Below, one piece after another: positions 7,501 through 15,320 of a stretch of DNA of 19,913 nt (its first letter is position 1; the number at the start of each line of letters is the position of its first letter). A model generated the notes under the pieces. That model did no database searches. It saw nothing but the letters and a program-made list of their open reading frames with translations, and was not told where the DNA came from. The position numbers and the translations under genes were made by a program. Source of the stretch: JAJRXK01 sp964593155. Lineage in GTDB: Bacteria > Krumholzibacteriota > Krumholzibacteriia > JAJRXK01. The DNA lies in contig CAZQHE010000076.1 of assembly GCA_964593155.1 (NCBI GenBank), positions 1 to 19,913 on the forward strand, written 5' to 3'.

Positions 7501-9179
7501 CCGACACGACCGCGACGACCGATTCCCAGGGCGAGGCCGTGCTGGAATTCTCGTCGACCCAACCGGGCAAGGGTCTGCTGGTGATCGCCCGCGACCCCGG
7601 AGCGGGGGCCGAAGCCCTCGAGGTGTCGCTCGAGATCCAGGCGTCGTCGGGGAACTGGACGCTGGTACCGGCCCCGAACTGGTTCGACGCCCTCGTCCCG
7701 CTGCCGAACGACTTCGGCCGCCCGGGCGAGGTCCCGGCGCCGACGACTCTGGTCGGCGACTTGGCGTCGACCTGGCTGAACTTCTCGGTCTTCAACTCCT
7801 CGACGGACGACGCCGGCGACACCTTCGCCAATCTCTACTACGACGACACCTGCTTCGCGACGGAGGTCGTCCCGCCGATCGAGGGCGGCGCCTTCGGCAC
7901 CTTCAACGCGACCGAGGCGGTGACCATCCCGGGAGGCCGGCATACGCTGTGGGTGCAGATCGATCCCGACGGCCGTGTGGGCGAAGCCAACGAGACCGAC
8001 AACTTCTTCGCGCGGCAGTGGGTCTTCGAGCCGCAGGTGCTCGGTCTCGGCGAAGTGACCGAGCGTCAGGTTCCGGGATCGCCGAGGGCCGGCTGGGAGT
8101 ACGGTCTCATCGACCCGGAGATCGGGATCGTCGGCGACGAGAACACCACGCCGGGCATCGATCCCACCCCCTTCCTCAACTGCGATGGCCTCCGGCTGCC
8201 GGCTGCCGCCCGCGACGGCACCGCGCCCGCCTTCATGGGTTTGGCCGTGATGCCGCCGCAGCAGGGTGTCGACGTCGATCTCAAGCTCTTCGAGGCCTCG
8301 ACCGGTCCCGAGGACGGTTTTGACGACCCGATCGCCTTCTCGCACGCACCGAGTACGACGTCAGACTTCGTGATCGTCGATCTGACTGCGGTCGAGCCGC
8401 GTCCCTTCGACGTCGGCATCTACGGTCCCGAGGAGGGGTTCGAAGGGGAGGAGGTCGATCCCGTGAACGGCCTCGCGCGTGCGGTCGACGCGCAGTACCT
8501 GGCCCACGCCGCCGCCTCGGTCGATCTCGGGTCGGATCCCGAGGGCGAGCGGGGGCTCTACACGATGGAGAACAACGAGATCCTCCATCTCTACGCGATC
8601 GAGCTCTCACCGCGGACGATGAACGCGCGCCTGATCCCGCAGGATGCGAACGTCGACTTCGGCATGGCCCTCATGTCCGCCCAAACCTTTGTCGGCCAGG
8701 GCGACGCGCCCGACGATGCGAGGGCCCAGGCCGTCGGCGCCGGGGAGGTCGAGGAGTTCACGACCACGATCTCGCAGGCAGGCGTGTACGTGCTGGCCGT
8801 GTTCAAGGACGCGCGGGAGGACGCCTTCGATCAGGGTGGCTACAGGCTGGCCTTCGCGCCGGACACCGTGACGAGTGTCTCACCGGGCCAGGGTGTCGAC
8901 CAGGTGATCGCGCTCGCCGCGCCCTCGCCCAACCCGATGGACGGGAGCACGGTGGTCGCGTGGAACCTGCGACACGATGCGCATCTCCGCGTCGAGATCT
9001 TCGACGCGCGCGGTCGACGGGTGCGTCAGCTGGTCGACGGGAATCTGCCGCCGGGACGCCGCGAACTGGTGTGGGACGGTCGCGACGACGCTGGCCGCCG
9101 CGTCGGCCGGGGAGTCTACCTGCTCCGCGCGACGGCGGCAGGCGAGGTCCGGAACCGTAAGCTCACCGTGATCCGCTGA
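4554..9179 (+). CDS. Very large secreted HEXXH zinc metallopeptidase with duplicated CARDB modules and type-IX-like C-terminal domain
   Basis: The product has 1541 residues. A Sec signal (1-31, ending VARA) leads to a transthyretin/carboxypeptidase-regulatory-like beta domain (about 200-270). The catalytic segment holds HEYGH (368-372) and WQEGF (Glu412), a plausible gluzincin third ligand 40 residues on. Between them lie six cysteines (387, 391, 396, 399, 402 and nearby) that could form a metal or disulfide knot; five are certain. A fibronectin-III-like domain follows (about 545-645), then two copies of a module of about 380 residues. Each copy is a CARDB-like domain (near 686-785 and 1072-1160) followed by a part marked CDGLRLP (Cys823, Cys1210). 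The end (about 1456-1541: APSPNP, VEIFDARGRRVRQL, GRGVYLLR) is a FlgD/type-IX-like sorting domain. It is probably exported and acts on protein outside the cell. Substrate unknown. Confidence 0.9.
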   Translation: MSRIRLQRPGVPPVSLLLLVVVLATTVGVARASIRPRLDVRPVGTHMIPGPGQPVEETFALHPEIAGVFDDFAVEGEGWIALEIDVPHGVALRPGEELEFVVRGIPSGDAGPLEVVFTVDGRPTRKSLGLRPRPEHTERTMVRALEATFERSVPAPGMDTGFARPEPAPIDERFRERPWHEARPDPDAPEPDLQRRQSLTVRGSFGYLRESGPYLGADGATVRVYDADFGSDELLGTVVLGPSGNFELNVSEDETYPDIYVEFESANARVETEDSGILELNFKWKTQTYEEFSGSLLDVGALTPSNYNGQVGLHMLSTLTKGWRYLNDLGYDIPSVDAMYPVGDGGAFYDGEINLSFDRRWREDTILHEYGHHVTDTFAGIVAPSYCNGVCDGDDCGHCIWCDETPSDAWQEGFASWVGEIVQDAWPGAYGYAPAYTRSAEDIAPFGCIGVNSDPCLCGPQATEGFLWALLTDIYDVTPNEPDEDTIAGDWGDPLGMGPEEILATAANSDPTTPAAFVAAFSQAHAAEGEDLWETFVNNGWNIDQQKPGSPSGLFSTTHQIGQANMSAQPWINFVWQTAPDDWSGIGGYSYEISAGAPVPPDDVQDIPKLNNWVVTPVEPGAAYYFTLRAVDRVGRWSDDYATAGPYYIREPGPADLEVAARPGWLLPIVPLDEPSATPTSISLPDLLNGNTFFYVNLSGANDGESDAVAPFDVEFRIDGEVERMFTQTTDVAAEGGLFEFVNEPNFVVTGGLHTLEMRIDPGGAVDEQTNANNWLANQWAFAPESISKIGPLLRPAPPDIDGGHDAMNLGQFPPVSVAKDNCDGLRLPVAQRSGADPRFVAISAHFVDAGENIDLGMYPRTTSSNLGFGWNTELASSSAPAGSIDAVVANGHAVSDGFVDVGIYNASDHGGGYYADYVESQDAVVGGTEAISFLPNEMVQMRHFDIGLSQASFVVKLAVGDDGPFDLYFFEPSTFYASLEDADTTATTDSQGEAVLEFSSTQPGKGLLVIARDPGAGAEALEVSLEIQASSGNWTLVPAPNWFDALVPLPNDFGRPGEVPAPTTLVGDLASTWLNFSVFNSSTDDAGDTFANLYYDDTCFATEVVPPIEGGAFGTFNATEAVTIPGGRHTLWVQIDPDGRVGEANETDNFFARQWVFEPQVLGLGEVTERQVPGSPRAGWEYGLIDPEIGIVGDENTTPGIDPTPFLNCDGLRLPAAARDGTAPAFMGLAVMPPQQGVDVDLKLFEASTGPEDGFDDPIAFSHAPSTTSDFVIVDLTAVEPRPFDVGIYGPEEGFEGEEVDPVNGLARAVDAQYLAHAAASVDLGSDPEGERGLYTMENNEILHLYAIELSPRTMNARLIPQDANVDFGMALMSAQTFVGQGDAPDDARAQAVGAGEVEEFTTTISQAGVYVLAVFKDAREDAFDQGGYRLAFAPDTVTSVSPGQGVDQVIALAAPSPNPMDGSTVVAWNLRHDAHLRVEIFDARGRRVRQLVDGNLPPGRRELVWDGRDDAGRRVGRGVYLLRATAAGEVRNRKLTVIR

Positions 9180-9202
9180 CGCGGACGTCGCCGGGTCGGT
9201 GG

Positions 9203-9230
9203 GCCCCGGTCGTCGGTCGACGGCCGGGGC
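9203..9230 (+). terminator. Intrinsic-type terminator after the metallopeptidase gene
   Basis: GCCCCGG-T-CGTC (9203-9214), loop GGTC, then GACG-G-CCGGGGC (9219-9230) forms a 12-pair stem with one T-G wobble. TTCTCCT follows. It begins 23 bases after the stop. The T tract is weak, as is common in GC-rich genomes. The same stem faces the convergent CHAT gene ending at 9276 and might serve both. Confidence 0.65.
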
Positions 9231-9275
9231 TTCTCCTCGTCGGGGGCAATGGGAGCACGTACGAGGGGTCGGGCC

Positions 9276-12200
9276 TCAGCGCCAGTCGCCCACGAGCTGC
9301 ATCGCCGCCCACGCGAAACCCGGAGCGCGAGGCACGTCGCGGTCGGACGGCGTCAGACCACCGAGGGCGCGGGCCGCTCCGTCGGCGCCGTTCGACGCTC
9401 CACGCAGGCTCGCGAGCTGTGCGCGCCGCAGCGACTCGTCCTTCGGCAGACCGCGCGCGAGGTTCGCGTAGAAATCTCGCATGAGCGAGGCCGTGGGCTC
9501 GTCGGGCACGTCCCACAGCGAAGCGACGATCGAGCGCGCGCCGGCGTACTGGAACGCGCGTGTCAGTCCCGCCATCCCCTCGGGCCCGAGTTCCTTGCCG
9601 ATCGCGGTCTGGCACGCACTGAGCGTGACCAGTTCGGCATCGAGACGCACGTCTTCGAGGATCTCCCACGCCTGGAGCAGGCCGTTCTCGTCAGCCGCCT
9701 GGTCCGGTCCGGGTTGCGTGAGCACCAGCGCGGACGCCGAGGGGATCTCACGATCGGCCACCGCATGACACGCGAAGTGGAGGATGTCGACGTCGGAGCC
9801 GAGCGCCTTCACCCGCTCCTCGGTCGCCGACGGCCCGACATGGACCTCGACGGAGGGCGCGAACAACGAATCGAGAACGGCGACCTCGCGCCTGGTTCCG
9901 GGAAGCGGTTCGAGCGTGTAGCCGCGCTGGCGCAGCGCGACGATCGGTGTCGACACGGGCGCGGTGGCCGGGGAACCGGCGTCGTAGACCGGATCGCCGA
10001 ACGCCACGACCCGGGCGTGCGCGGCGTCGAAGTCGTCGCGTCGATCGATCAGTCGCGCGTACAGCGTGGCGGAGTCGACGGTGTGCAGCGGCAGGTGTTC
10101 GATCAGGTAGTGGCCGCCGTCGTCCTTCAAGGCGGCGAAAGGCAGCACGCGGAGCGGCCCGGCTGGGGAGATCAACAGGCGGTCCGCGGCCTGCAGGTGC
10201 TTCGCCCACGGTGCGACGAGAGCGGAGTGGAGTTCCGATGCCACGTCGTCGACGGTCGCGCGCGCCGCGCCGCGGGCGATCGCCTCGCGCAACCGGGTGA
10301 CCTTCTCCTCCAGGGCCTCGGTCCCGATCGGGGACACGAAGGCTTCCACCTCGCGGGCGCCGGTCCCCGCGGGCACGACGAAGGCCGTCGCGGCCTCCGG
10401 GCCGAGCCAGTAGGACACGTAGACCGTGCTGGGGTCGAGTGCTGCGACGATCTCGGCCGCGTCGAGGGTGTCGAAGGCCTCGAGGGTGTCGAGCCGCGGC
10501 GCCTCGAGGCGCAGGATCGATGCGATCTCCTGGCGTTCCTGCTCCAGTGCAGCCAGTTGCTCGCGCAGCTCCTCCGCTCGCTCGGGCGCGCTCGCTCCGA
10601 CACGCGCGAGTTCGGCCAGGGTCCCGTCCACGGCCTGGCGGTGCGCTCGACGGCGCTCACGGATCGGATCGGGAACCTCTCCGTCGAGCAACCCCTCGCG
10701 ATCCGCGAAGAGTCCGAGCAGATGACGCGCGCGTGTGCGCTCGAGCACGGTGAAGGCGCGTTCGACGTCGTCGAGGCTGACGAGGCTCTCCAGACAGAAT
10801 GCGGCGAAGCCCTCGTATTCGCGTGCGAAGTCCACGTTCTGACTCTCGGTGCCCCCGTAGTGCGTACGCTGGACGTCGAGGATGTCGACGGCCTCGCAGT
10901 AGCAGCGCGTGGCGTCGGCGAGATCTCCGGTATCGTCGCGGACACGGCCGGCCCAGAGGGCAGCGTTCGCCGTGGCGCGCGAGCCCGGTGCACTGCGCGC
11001 GCGGAGTTCCCAAGTCCGGTCGAAGAGCTCGATCGCCCGCTCGTGATCGTCGCGGCGGTATGCGTCCTGGGCGAGCATCTCGAGGATCCTGGCCTCGTCG
11101 AGACTGTCGGGGGCCAGCTTCCGGATCGATTCGAGGACACGCCGCGTGATCACCTCCGCCTCCTCCCAACGCTCCTGGTCGCGATAGAGTTGGCTGAGGT
11201 TCCGCAGGGCCTGCGTGTGCGCGTAGCTGTCGGGTGCCGTCCGACCCAGGATCTCCACCGCTCGCCGGTAGTGCTGCTCGGTCTCGTCGAAACGACCGAG
11301 ACGCGCACAGGTCGCCCCGAGATTCACGAGCCCGATCGCCAGGGGATAACCGTCCGGTGAGAGGCGCTCGTAGATCTCCACTGCCCGCCGCAGACCGTCG
11401 AGCGACCTCTCGTCGTCGCCGCGATCTCCCTGGACGTTGGCGAGCGTTTCGTAGGACTGCGCGACGTCGAGGCTCTCCTCGGCGATCTCGCGGCGCAACT
11501 CGAGGGAGCGTCGCAGCGCGCGCTCGGCGTCGGCGAGACGGCCCAGCCGGCGCAGACAGACACCCTGGTTGAACCACGCGTTGCCCAGGATGCGCCCGCG
11601 ACGGCCGGTGGTCTCGCAGATCCGGACGATCTGCGCGAAGACGCGGATGGCGCCTTCGAAGTCTCCCCGGCGGGCGCGCAGCGAACCCTGGTTGTTGAGG
11701 ACGATGACGGCCACGCGGCCTTCCAGGCCGCTCGCGTCGACAAGCGCACGCGCCTCCTCGAGGAGCTGCGCGCTTCCGTCCATGTCGCCGGCGACGTTCA
11801 GGACGAATCCCTGGGCGCCGAGAACCTCGGCCAGGAGCGGGCCCGGGCGGGCCTCGGTGCGGAGAATCTCGATCGCACGTTCGTAGTGCTCGCGCGCGCG
11901 ATCGATCTCGCGCCGCCTTCCGGCGAGACCGCCGAGCCGCGCGTGATCGCGGGCGACGGCCAGTCCGTCCGGTGCACGCTCGCCGTCGAGGAGCAATGCG
12001 GCCTCGTAGTGCGCGCGTGCGGTGTCGAAGGCGGATCGGTCGCGCGCCGCGTCCGCGCGTCGCAGGAAGATCTGTGCCCTCGCGACATCGGTCGTGGCCA
12101 CCTCGATCGCCTCGCCGAAGAGTGCGTCGCCCTCCTCCCCGCTCCCGTTCGCAACCGCTGCCTCGGTGAGCCACCATGCCCGTTCGAGCGGGTCCTCCGC

Positions 12201-12596
12201 TGCGTCGGCGGCGGCACGCGTCCACACTGCACGATCGCCCGCCGCGTCGACGCCCGCAGGGAGCGGCGGGGACACCGCGATCCCCCATTCCTCCCACGCG
12301 AGATCGACGGATCCGTCGGGTCCGGAGAGCCGCACCGCTCCGCGCGGCGCGATCTCGAATTGGACGGCGACGAAGTCGAAGGGAGTTTCCAGAGGCCCCT
12401 CGTCGACGACCCGCCCCTCGTCGTCGAGTCGTTGCCAGGCATCGAAGACGCGACCCGGGGTCAGGCCGACGGCATCGCCCATGCCTCCGGGAGACACCTC
12501 GTCAACGAGCACCTCGGCCCTGGCGACGCCGACGAGCAGGACGAGAACGAGTGCGAGGGCGGTCCTCGCCGACGGGGTTCGGAGTGATGGCTTCAT
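9276..12596 (-). CDS. Exported TPR-CHAT (caspase-like) protein with N-terminal PDZ-like segment
   Basis: The product has 1106 residues. It starts with a Sec-type signal (MKPSLRT, then ALALVLVLLVGVARA, cut near 27) and a short PDZ-like stretch (VSPGGMGDAVGLTPGRVFDA). Around ten TPR units (about 160-600) and a coiled coil (about 640-700) follow, then a CHAT domain to the end. The CHAT dyad is intact: His944 in HFACHA and Cys995 in LSACQTAIG. CHAT domains are separase/caspase-related proteases, usually cytosolic; a signal peptide would put this one across the membrane. ATG 12596 is chosen for the signal peptide; the frame is open to 12836, but those residues look non-coding. It lies 258 bases downstream of the kinase gene, same strand, with a weak promoter candidate between, so it may be read with the kinase and separately. 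Its substrate is unknown. Confidence 0.92.
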   Translation of the reverse strand: MKPSLRTPSARTALALVLVLLVGVARAEVLVDEVSPGGMGDAVGLTPGRVFDAWQRLDDEGRVVDEGPLETPFDFVAVQFEIAPRGAVRLSGPDGSVDLAWEEWGIAVSPPLPAGVDAAGDRAVWTRAAADAAEDPLERAWWLTEAAVANGSGEEGDALFGEAIEVATTDVARAQIFLRRADAARDRSAFDTARAHYEAALLLDGERAPDGLAVARDHARLGGLAGRRREIDRAREHYERAIEILRTEARPGPLLAEVLGAQGFVLNVAGDMDGSAQLLEEARALVDASGLEGRVAVIVLNNQGSLRARRGDFEGAIRVFAQIVRICETTGRRGRILGNAWFNQGVCLRRLGRLADAERALRRSLELRREIAEESLDVAQSYETLANVQGDRGDDERSLDGLRRAVEIYERLSPDGYPLAIGLVNLGATCARLGRFDETEQHYRRAVEILGRTAPDSYAHTQALRNLSQLYRDQERWEEAEVITRRVLESIRKLAPDSLDEARILEMLAQDAYRRDDHERAIELFDRTWELRARSAPGSRATANAALWAGRVRDDTGDLADATRCYCEAVDILDVQRTHYGGTESQNVDFAREYEGFAAFCLESLVSLDDVERAFTVLERTRARHLLGLFADREGLLDGEVPDPIRERRRAHRQAVDGTLAELARVGASAPERAEELREQLAALEQERQEIASILRLEAPRLDTLEAFDTLDAAEIVAALDPSTVYVSYWLGPEAATAFVVPAGTGAREVEAFVSPIGTEALEEKVTRLREAIARGAARATVDDVASELHSALVAPWAKHLQAADRLLISPAGPLRVLPFAALKDDGGHYLIEHLPLHTVDSATLYARLIDRRDDFDAAHARVVAFGDPVYDAGSPATAPVSTPIVALRQRGYTLEPLPGTRREVAVLDSLFAPSVEVHVGPSATEERVKALGSDVDILHFACHAVADREIPSASALVLTQPGPDQAADENGLLQAWEILEDVRLDAELVTLSACQTAIGKELGPEGMAGLTRAFQYAGARSIVASLWDVPDEPTASLMRDFYANLARGLPKDESLRRAQLASLRGASNGADGAARALGGLTPSDRDVPRAPGFAWAAMQLVGDWR

Positions 12597-12644
12597 GCAC
12601 GTTCCGCTGGGGGCAGGAGGGGATCGCACGTGCGCGGCCCTACG

Positions 12645-12673
12645 AGTATGCCCCGTCGACTCCGGCCGGTCCA
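12645..12673 (-). promoter_or_regulatory. Weak promoter candidate for the CHAT gene
   Basis: On the minus strand TGGACC (12673-12668) and CATACT (12650-12645) are 17 bases apart, each matching the sigma-70 boxes at 4 of 6 positions. Transcription would start near 12637, leaving a leader of about 40 bases before ATG 12596. The rest of the 258-base gap (12597-12854) holds no gene that I can support. Confidence 0.3.
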
Positions 12674-12854
12674 GCGAGGGCGCGTGCGGAGCCGTGTCCC
12701 GCACCAGCTCGCACGACTTCAACAACGTCAGTCGCATGGTCCGGATTTCGCCCATGCCGGTCACGTGCGCGGCAGTTCGAACGCTGCGGATGCCCGCGAT
12801 CGAGGCCCCCGCGGCCGGAGCGCCGACGGACGCCACGTTCCCGGAGGCGGCTCG

Positions 12855-14504
12855 TCAGCGAACGCTCACGAAACGCAGGAGATGCGTCTCGATCCCGTCG
12901 GTCTCGCCCAGGCGGTGGTTCTCGACGAGATCGCGGAGGAAGGTGCCGGCGCGGTCGTCGGGCGTGCTCGGTGCGAGTCCGGCCATGCTCCGCAGCGCCG
13001 CGCGCAGGCGGGGCCCGACCTCCGACGCCGCGATCGCCGCGGCGTCGCGGGATGCACCGGGGATCCGGGCCAGCGTTGACTCCAGTTCGGGCAAGGGGTC
13101 GGCAGACCGCAGGACGAGCACGTGCTCCTCGCCGCCCGCCCGCGTGACCTGCCAGCCGAACCCGCGACTCCCGATGGTCCCGGGAAGCCGGTGCTCGCCG
13201 GCCGGCAGCGGGTTCGTCGTGTCCAGGACGTCGAGGGGGAAGAGCACGTGCACGTCCCCGCGTGCGTCCTCGTTCAGCACGTACACGTAGGATGGCGCGT
13301 CGAGGTCCCACTCCAGGTGCAGACGTTCCCCCTCGCGGATCTCCTGCATCGGACCGACCTCACCGAACACGGCGTCGTACGAAGCGAGGAGCACGGGTGC
13401 CGGCGCCTCGCCGGGCGTCGTTCCGGGGCGGACGCCGACGAACAGAGCGAGCGCGATCGCGGCCGCGGCCAGCCCGAGCACCGCGGTCCGGCGCGGATCG
13501 TGGCGCGGTGGTCGTGGGCGAGCGCCCGGTAGCGCGCTCTGCAGGGCAGCAGTCGTCGCGAAGCGGCGCGCGGGATCCCGGTCGACGGCACGGTCGACCA
13601 CCGCGGCCAGGTCGGCGGGAAGCGTCGGGCGGTGGCTGCGTACCGGTGTGGGCCCGTCTCGTGTGTGGAGGTGCCGCAGTTCGTCCAGGCTCTCCGCCTC
13701 GACCGGGTGCCGATCGGTGAGCATGCGGTAGAGGAGGACGCCCAGCGAGTACAAGTCGTCGCGGGGCTCGGTCGGCTTGCCGTCGAGGCACTCGGGCGGA
13801 AGCGCCAGCGGTGTGCCGGTGCGCAGGACGCCGATCGGCCCGTCCAGGGTGTCGGTGCTCGCACCGAGATCGGCCACGACCAACCGTCCGCCGCGCTCGC
13901 GCAGCACGTTGCGCGCGGTGAGATCGCCGTGCGCCAGCCCCGCTTCGTGCAGCGCGGCCAGGGCCCCGCAGATCACGTCCGCGGCCGCCAGCGCCTCGTC
14001 GGGCGACCAGCAGCCACGCCGCCGGAGTTCCTCCTCCAGGTCCATGCCGACGATCCACTCCGTCCACAGTCCGGCGCGGCCATCGTGGACGTCGGTGTCG
14101 TACACGGTCAGGAGGTTCGGATGCCGCACGCGCGCGAGCCGGCGGGCCTCCTCGAGCACGTCCGCTGCCGTGGAATCGAAGAGCTTGAGGGCCACCGTGC
14201 GTTCGAGCTTGCGGTCGACGGCGCGGAACACCGTCCCCGAAGCGCCACGGCCGATCGCTTCGAATCCGTCGAGGGGACCCCAGACGAAGTCGGGCTCCGG
14301 GGTCGGTGCGTCGTCGTCAGGTGCGGCGATCGGGGCCATGGCGTCGCTGCTGTCGCGGTAGGCCGACCCGATGCGTTCGATCCAGTGAAGGTGACGCAGC
14401 GTGGCATCGGTGCCGTCCAGGTCCCACGTGACCGGGGCGCCGTCGGCCACTCGCCGGGCGATCTCCGCGCGGCGCTCGTCGGTGCGGTCGTCGTCAGGGA
14501 TCAC
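12855..14504 (-). CDS. Transmembrane Ser/Thr kinase with atypical catalytic loop and outer DUF4384 domain
   Basis: The product has 549 residues. After an N-terminal stretch of about 75 residues comes a kinase domain (78-325) with GRGASGTV (85-92) and VALKLF (Lys107). Two key motifs deviate: the catalytic loop is HGDLTARN (192-199), with Asp194 kept but Thr196 in place of the usual Lys, and DFG is DLG (212-214). It may be active but unusual. One TM helix (339-358) then leads to an extracytoplasmic DUF4384-like domain (about 392-470: LHLEWDLDAPSYVYVLNED), a likely sensor. The start is GTG 14504 with a perfect GGAGGTGA site upstream. It overlaps the sigma-factor gene by 11 bases, so the two are almost surely co-translated. 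Kinase-linked ECF sigma factors are known (PknT-EcfP of Vibrio parahaemolyticus). A role in controlling the sigma factor is inference. Confidence 0.93.
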   Translation of the reverse strand: MIPDDDRTDERRAEIARRVADGAPVTWDLDGTDATLRHLHWIERIGSAYRDSSDAMAPIAAPDDDAPTPEPDFVWGPLDGFEAIGRGASGTVFRAVDRKLERTVALKLFDSTAADVLEEARRLARVRHPNLLTVYDTDVHDGRAGLWTEWIVGMDLEEELRRRGCWSPDEALAAADVICGALAALHEAGLAHGDLTARNVLRERGGRLVVADLGASTDTLDGPIGVLRTGTPLALPPECLDGKPTEPRDDLYSLGVLLYRMLTDRHPVEAESLDELRHLHTRDGPTPVRSHRPTLPADLAAVVDRAVDRDPARRFATTAALQSALPGARPRPPRHDPRRTAVLGLAAAAIALALFVGVRPGTTPGEAPAPVLLASYDAVFGEVGPMQEIREGERLHLEWDLDAPSYVYVLNEDARGDVHVLFPLDVLDTTNPLPAGEHRLPGTIGSRGFGWQVTRAGGEEHVLVLRSADPLPELESTLARIPGASRDAAAIAASEVGPRLRAALRSMAGLAPSTPDDRAGTFLRDLVENHRLGETDGIETHLLRFVSVR

Positions 14505-15084
14505 GCATCACCTCCGCCAACTGCACGAGACCTCGGGTGATCGCCATCCGCGTTGCGTTCGCCGACGGGCTGCCGGTCGCCGCGGCGATCTCGGCGTAGC
14601 TCCACTGGAACTCCACCCGCAGGACGATCGCTTCCTGCAACGCCGGCGGGAGTTCCGCCAACGCCGTCTCGTAGGCCACGAGCACGTCGACCCCGACCGC
14701 GTCCTCGACCAGCGAGGGCTCGGCGGCGGCAATCTCGGGGTCGACCCGCTCACCGCGGCGATCGGCCCGACGAATCTCGTCGCGCAGCGCGTTCAGGAGG
14801 ATCTGGCGCAGGTACGCCAGGAAGGCTCCCTCGCGCCGCGAGTCGAAGTCCTCCACTCGATTCAACGCGCGGACGAGCGCGATCTGCACAAGATCGTCCG
14901 TCTCCGCCAGGTGGCGCGCGCGCAGGGGAAGACGTCCGCGTGCCCAACGGCGGAGCGGTGGGAGGAACCGCGCCGCCAACTCGTCGGCGGCCCGCGCGTC
15001 GCCGGCGCGGATCCGGTCGAGCAGCACGGCGGTGCGGTCCATCGGCGTGGAGGATCCGTCCACGGTCGTGTTCACGGTTCGCAT
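14494..15084 (-). CDS. ECF-type RNA polymerase sigma factor linked to a kinase
   Basis: This is a 196-residue two-domain sigma factor. Sigma-2 spans about 20-108, with ETDDLVQIALVRALNRVEDF (61-80) as region 2.2 and AYLRQILLNALRDEIRR after it. Sigma-4 spans about 135-192, with a helix-turn-helix at YAEIAAATGSPSANATRM. No anti-sigma gene is adjacent; the next gene is the membrane kinase, overlapping by 11 bases. In the Vibrio EcfP system a kinase turns on the sigma factor by phosphorylating a Thr in region 2.2. Here Thr62 sits in that region beside two Asp residues, a possible but unproven target. ATG 15084 lacks a clear ribosome site; ATG 15042 (MDRTAVLLDRI) is an alternative and starts right at the conserved fold. 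A promoter candidate lies just upstream. Confidence 0.92.
   Translation of the reverse strand: MRTVNTTVDGSSTPMDRTAVLLDRIRAGDARAADELAARFLPPLRRWARGRLPLRARHLAETDDLVQIALVRALNRVEDFDSRREGAFLAYLRQILLNALRDEIRRADRRGERVDPEIAAAEPSLVEDAVGVDVLVAYETALAELPPALQEAIVLRVEFQWSYAEIAAATGSPSANATRMAITRGLVQLAEVMRDP
14511..14515 (-). promoter_or_regulatory. Ribosome binding site for the GTG start of the kinase
   Basis: On the minus strand GGAGGTGATGC precedes GTG 14504. The GGAGG core ends 6 bases from the start and lies inside the last codons of the sigma-factor gene. It fixes the kinase start and the 11-base overlap. Confidence 0.8.
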
Positions 15085-15105
15085 TCCGGGTCGCGGGGGA
15101 CGTCG

Positions 15106-15114
15106 AGTCTAGCA
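15106..15114 (-). promoter_or_regulatory. Extended -10 promoter candidate of the sigma-kinase operon
   Basis: The minus strand reads TGC-TAGACT (15114-15106), an extended -10 element; no good -35 is seen. Transcription would begin near 15099, 15 bases before ATG 15084. The remaining stretch up to 15320 shows no gene and no clear terminator for the esterase-like remnant. Confidence 0.35.
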
Positions 15115-15320
15115 GGAAGGCCCTGTTGGAAGAATCCGCGATCGGCGCCGAACGCACGCAGACTCCGCACTCCAGTCCGGGGGACGATGTTTCGTGGCGG
15201 CCCGCATGTCTGTCAGCAGAGCGCGCGACGCAGGATCGGGAGGTCGACCGCGGTGAGGACGTCGGCGCGATGAGCGTAGGGGCGGGGTGGGGCTGCCCGA
15301 CGGGTTTTCCCTGTTCGGCC

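Noticed and set aside
9249..11360. 703-codon plus-strand frame opposite the CHAT gene
   Set aside because: It is a shadow; the minus strand encodes intact TPR and CHAT motifs.
15285..15312. Possible terminator CCCGACGGGTTTT on the plus strand
   Set aside because: The stem would need a 1-base loop, and no plus-strand gene ends there.
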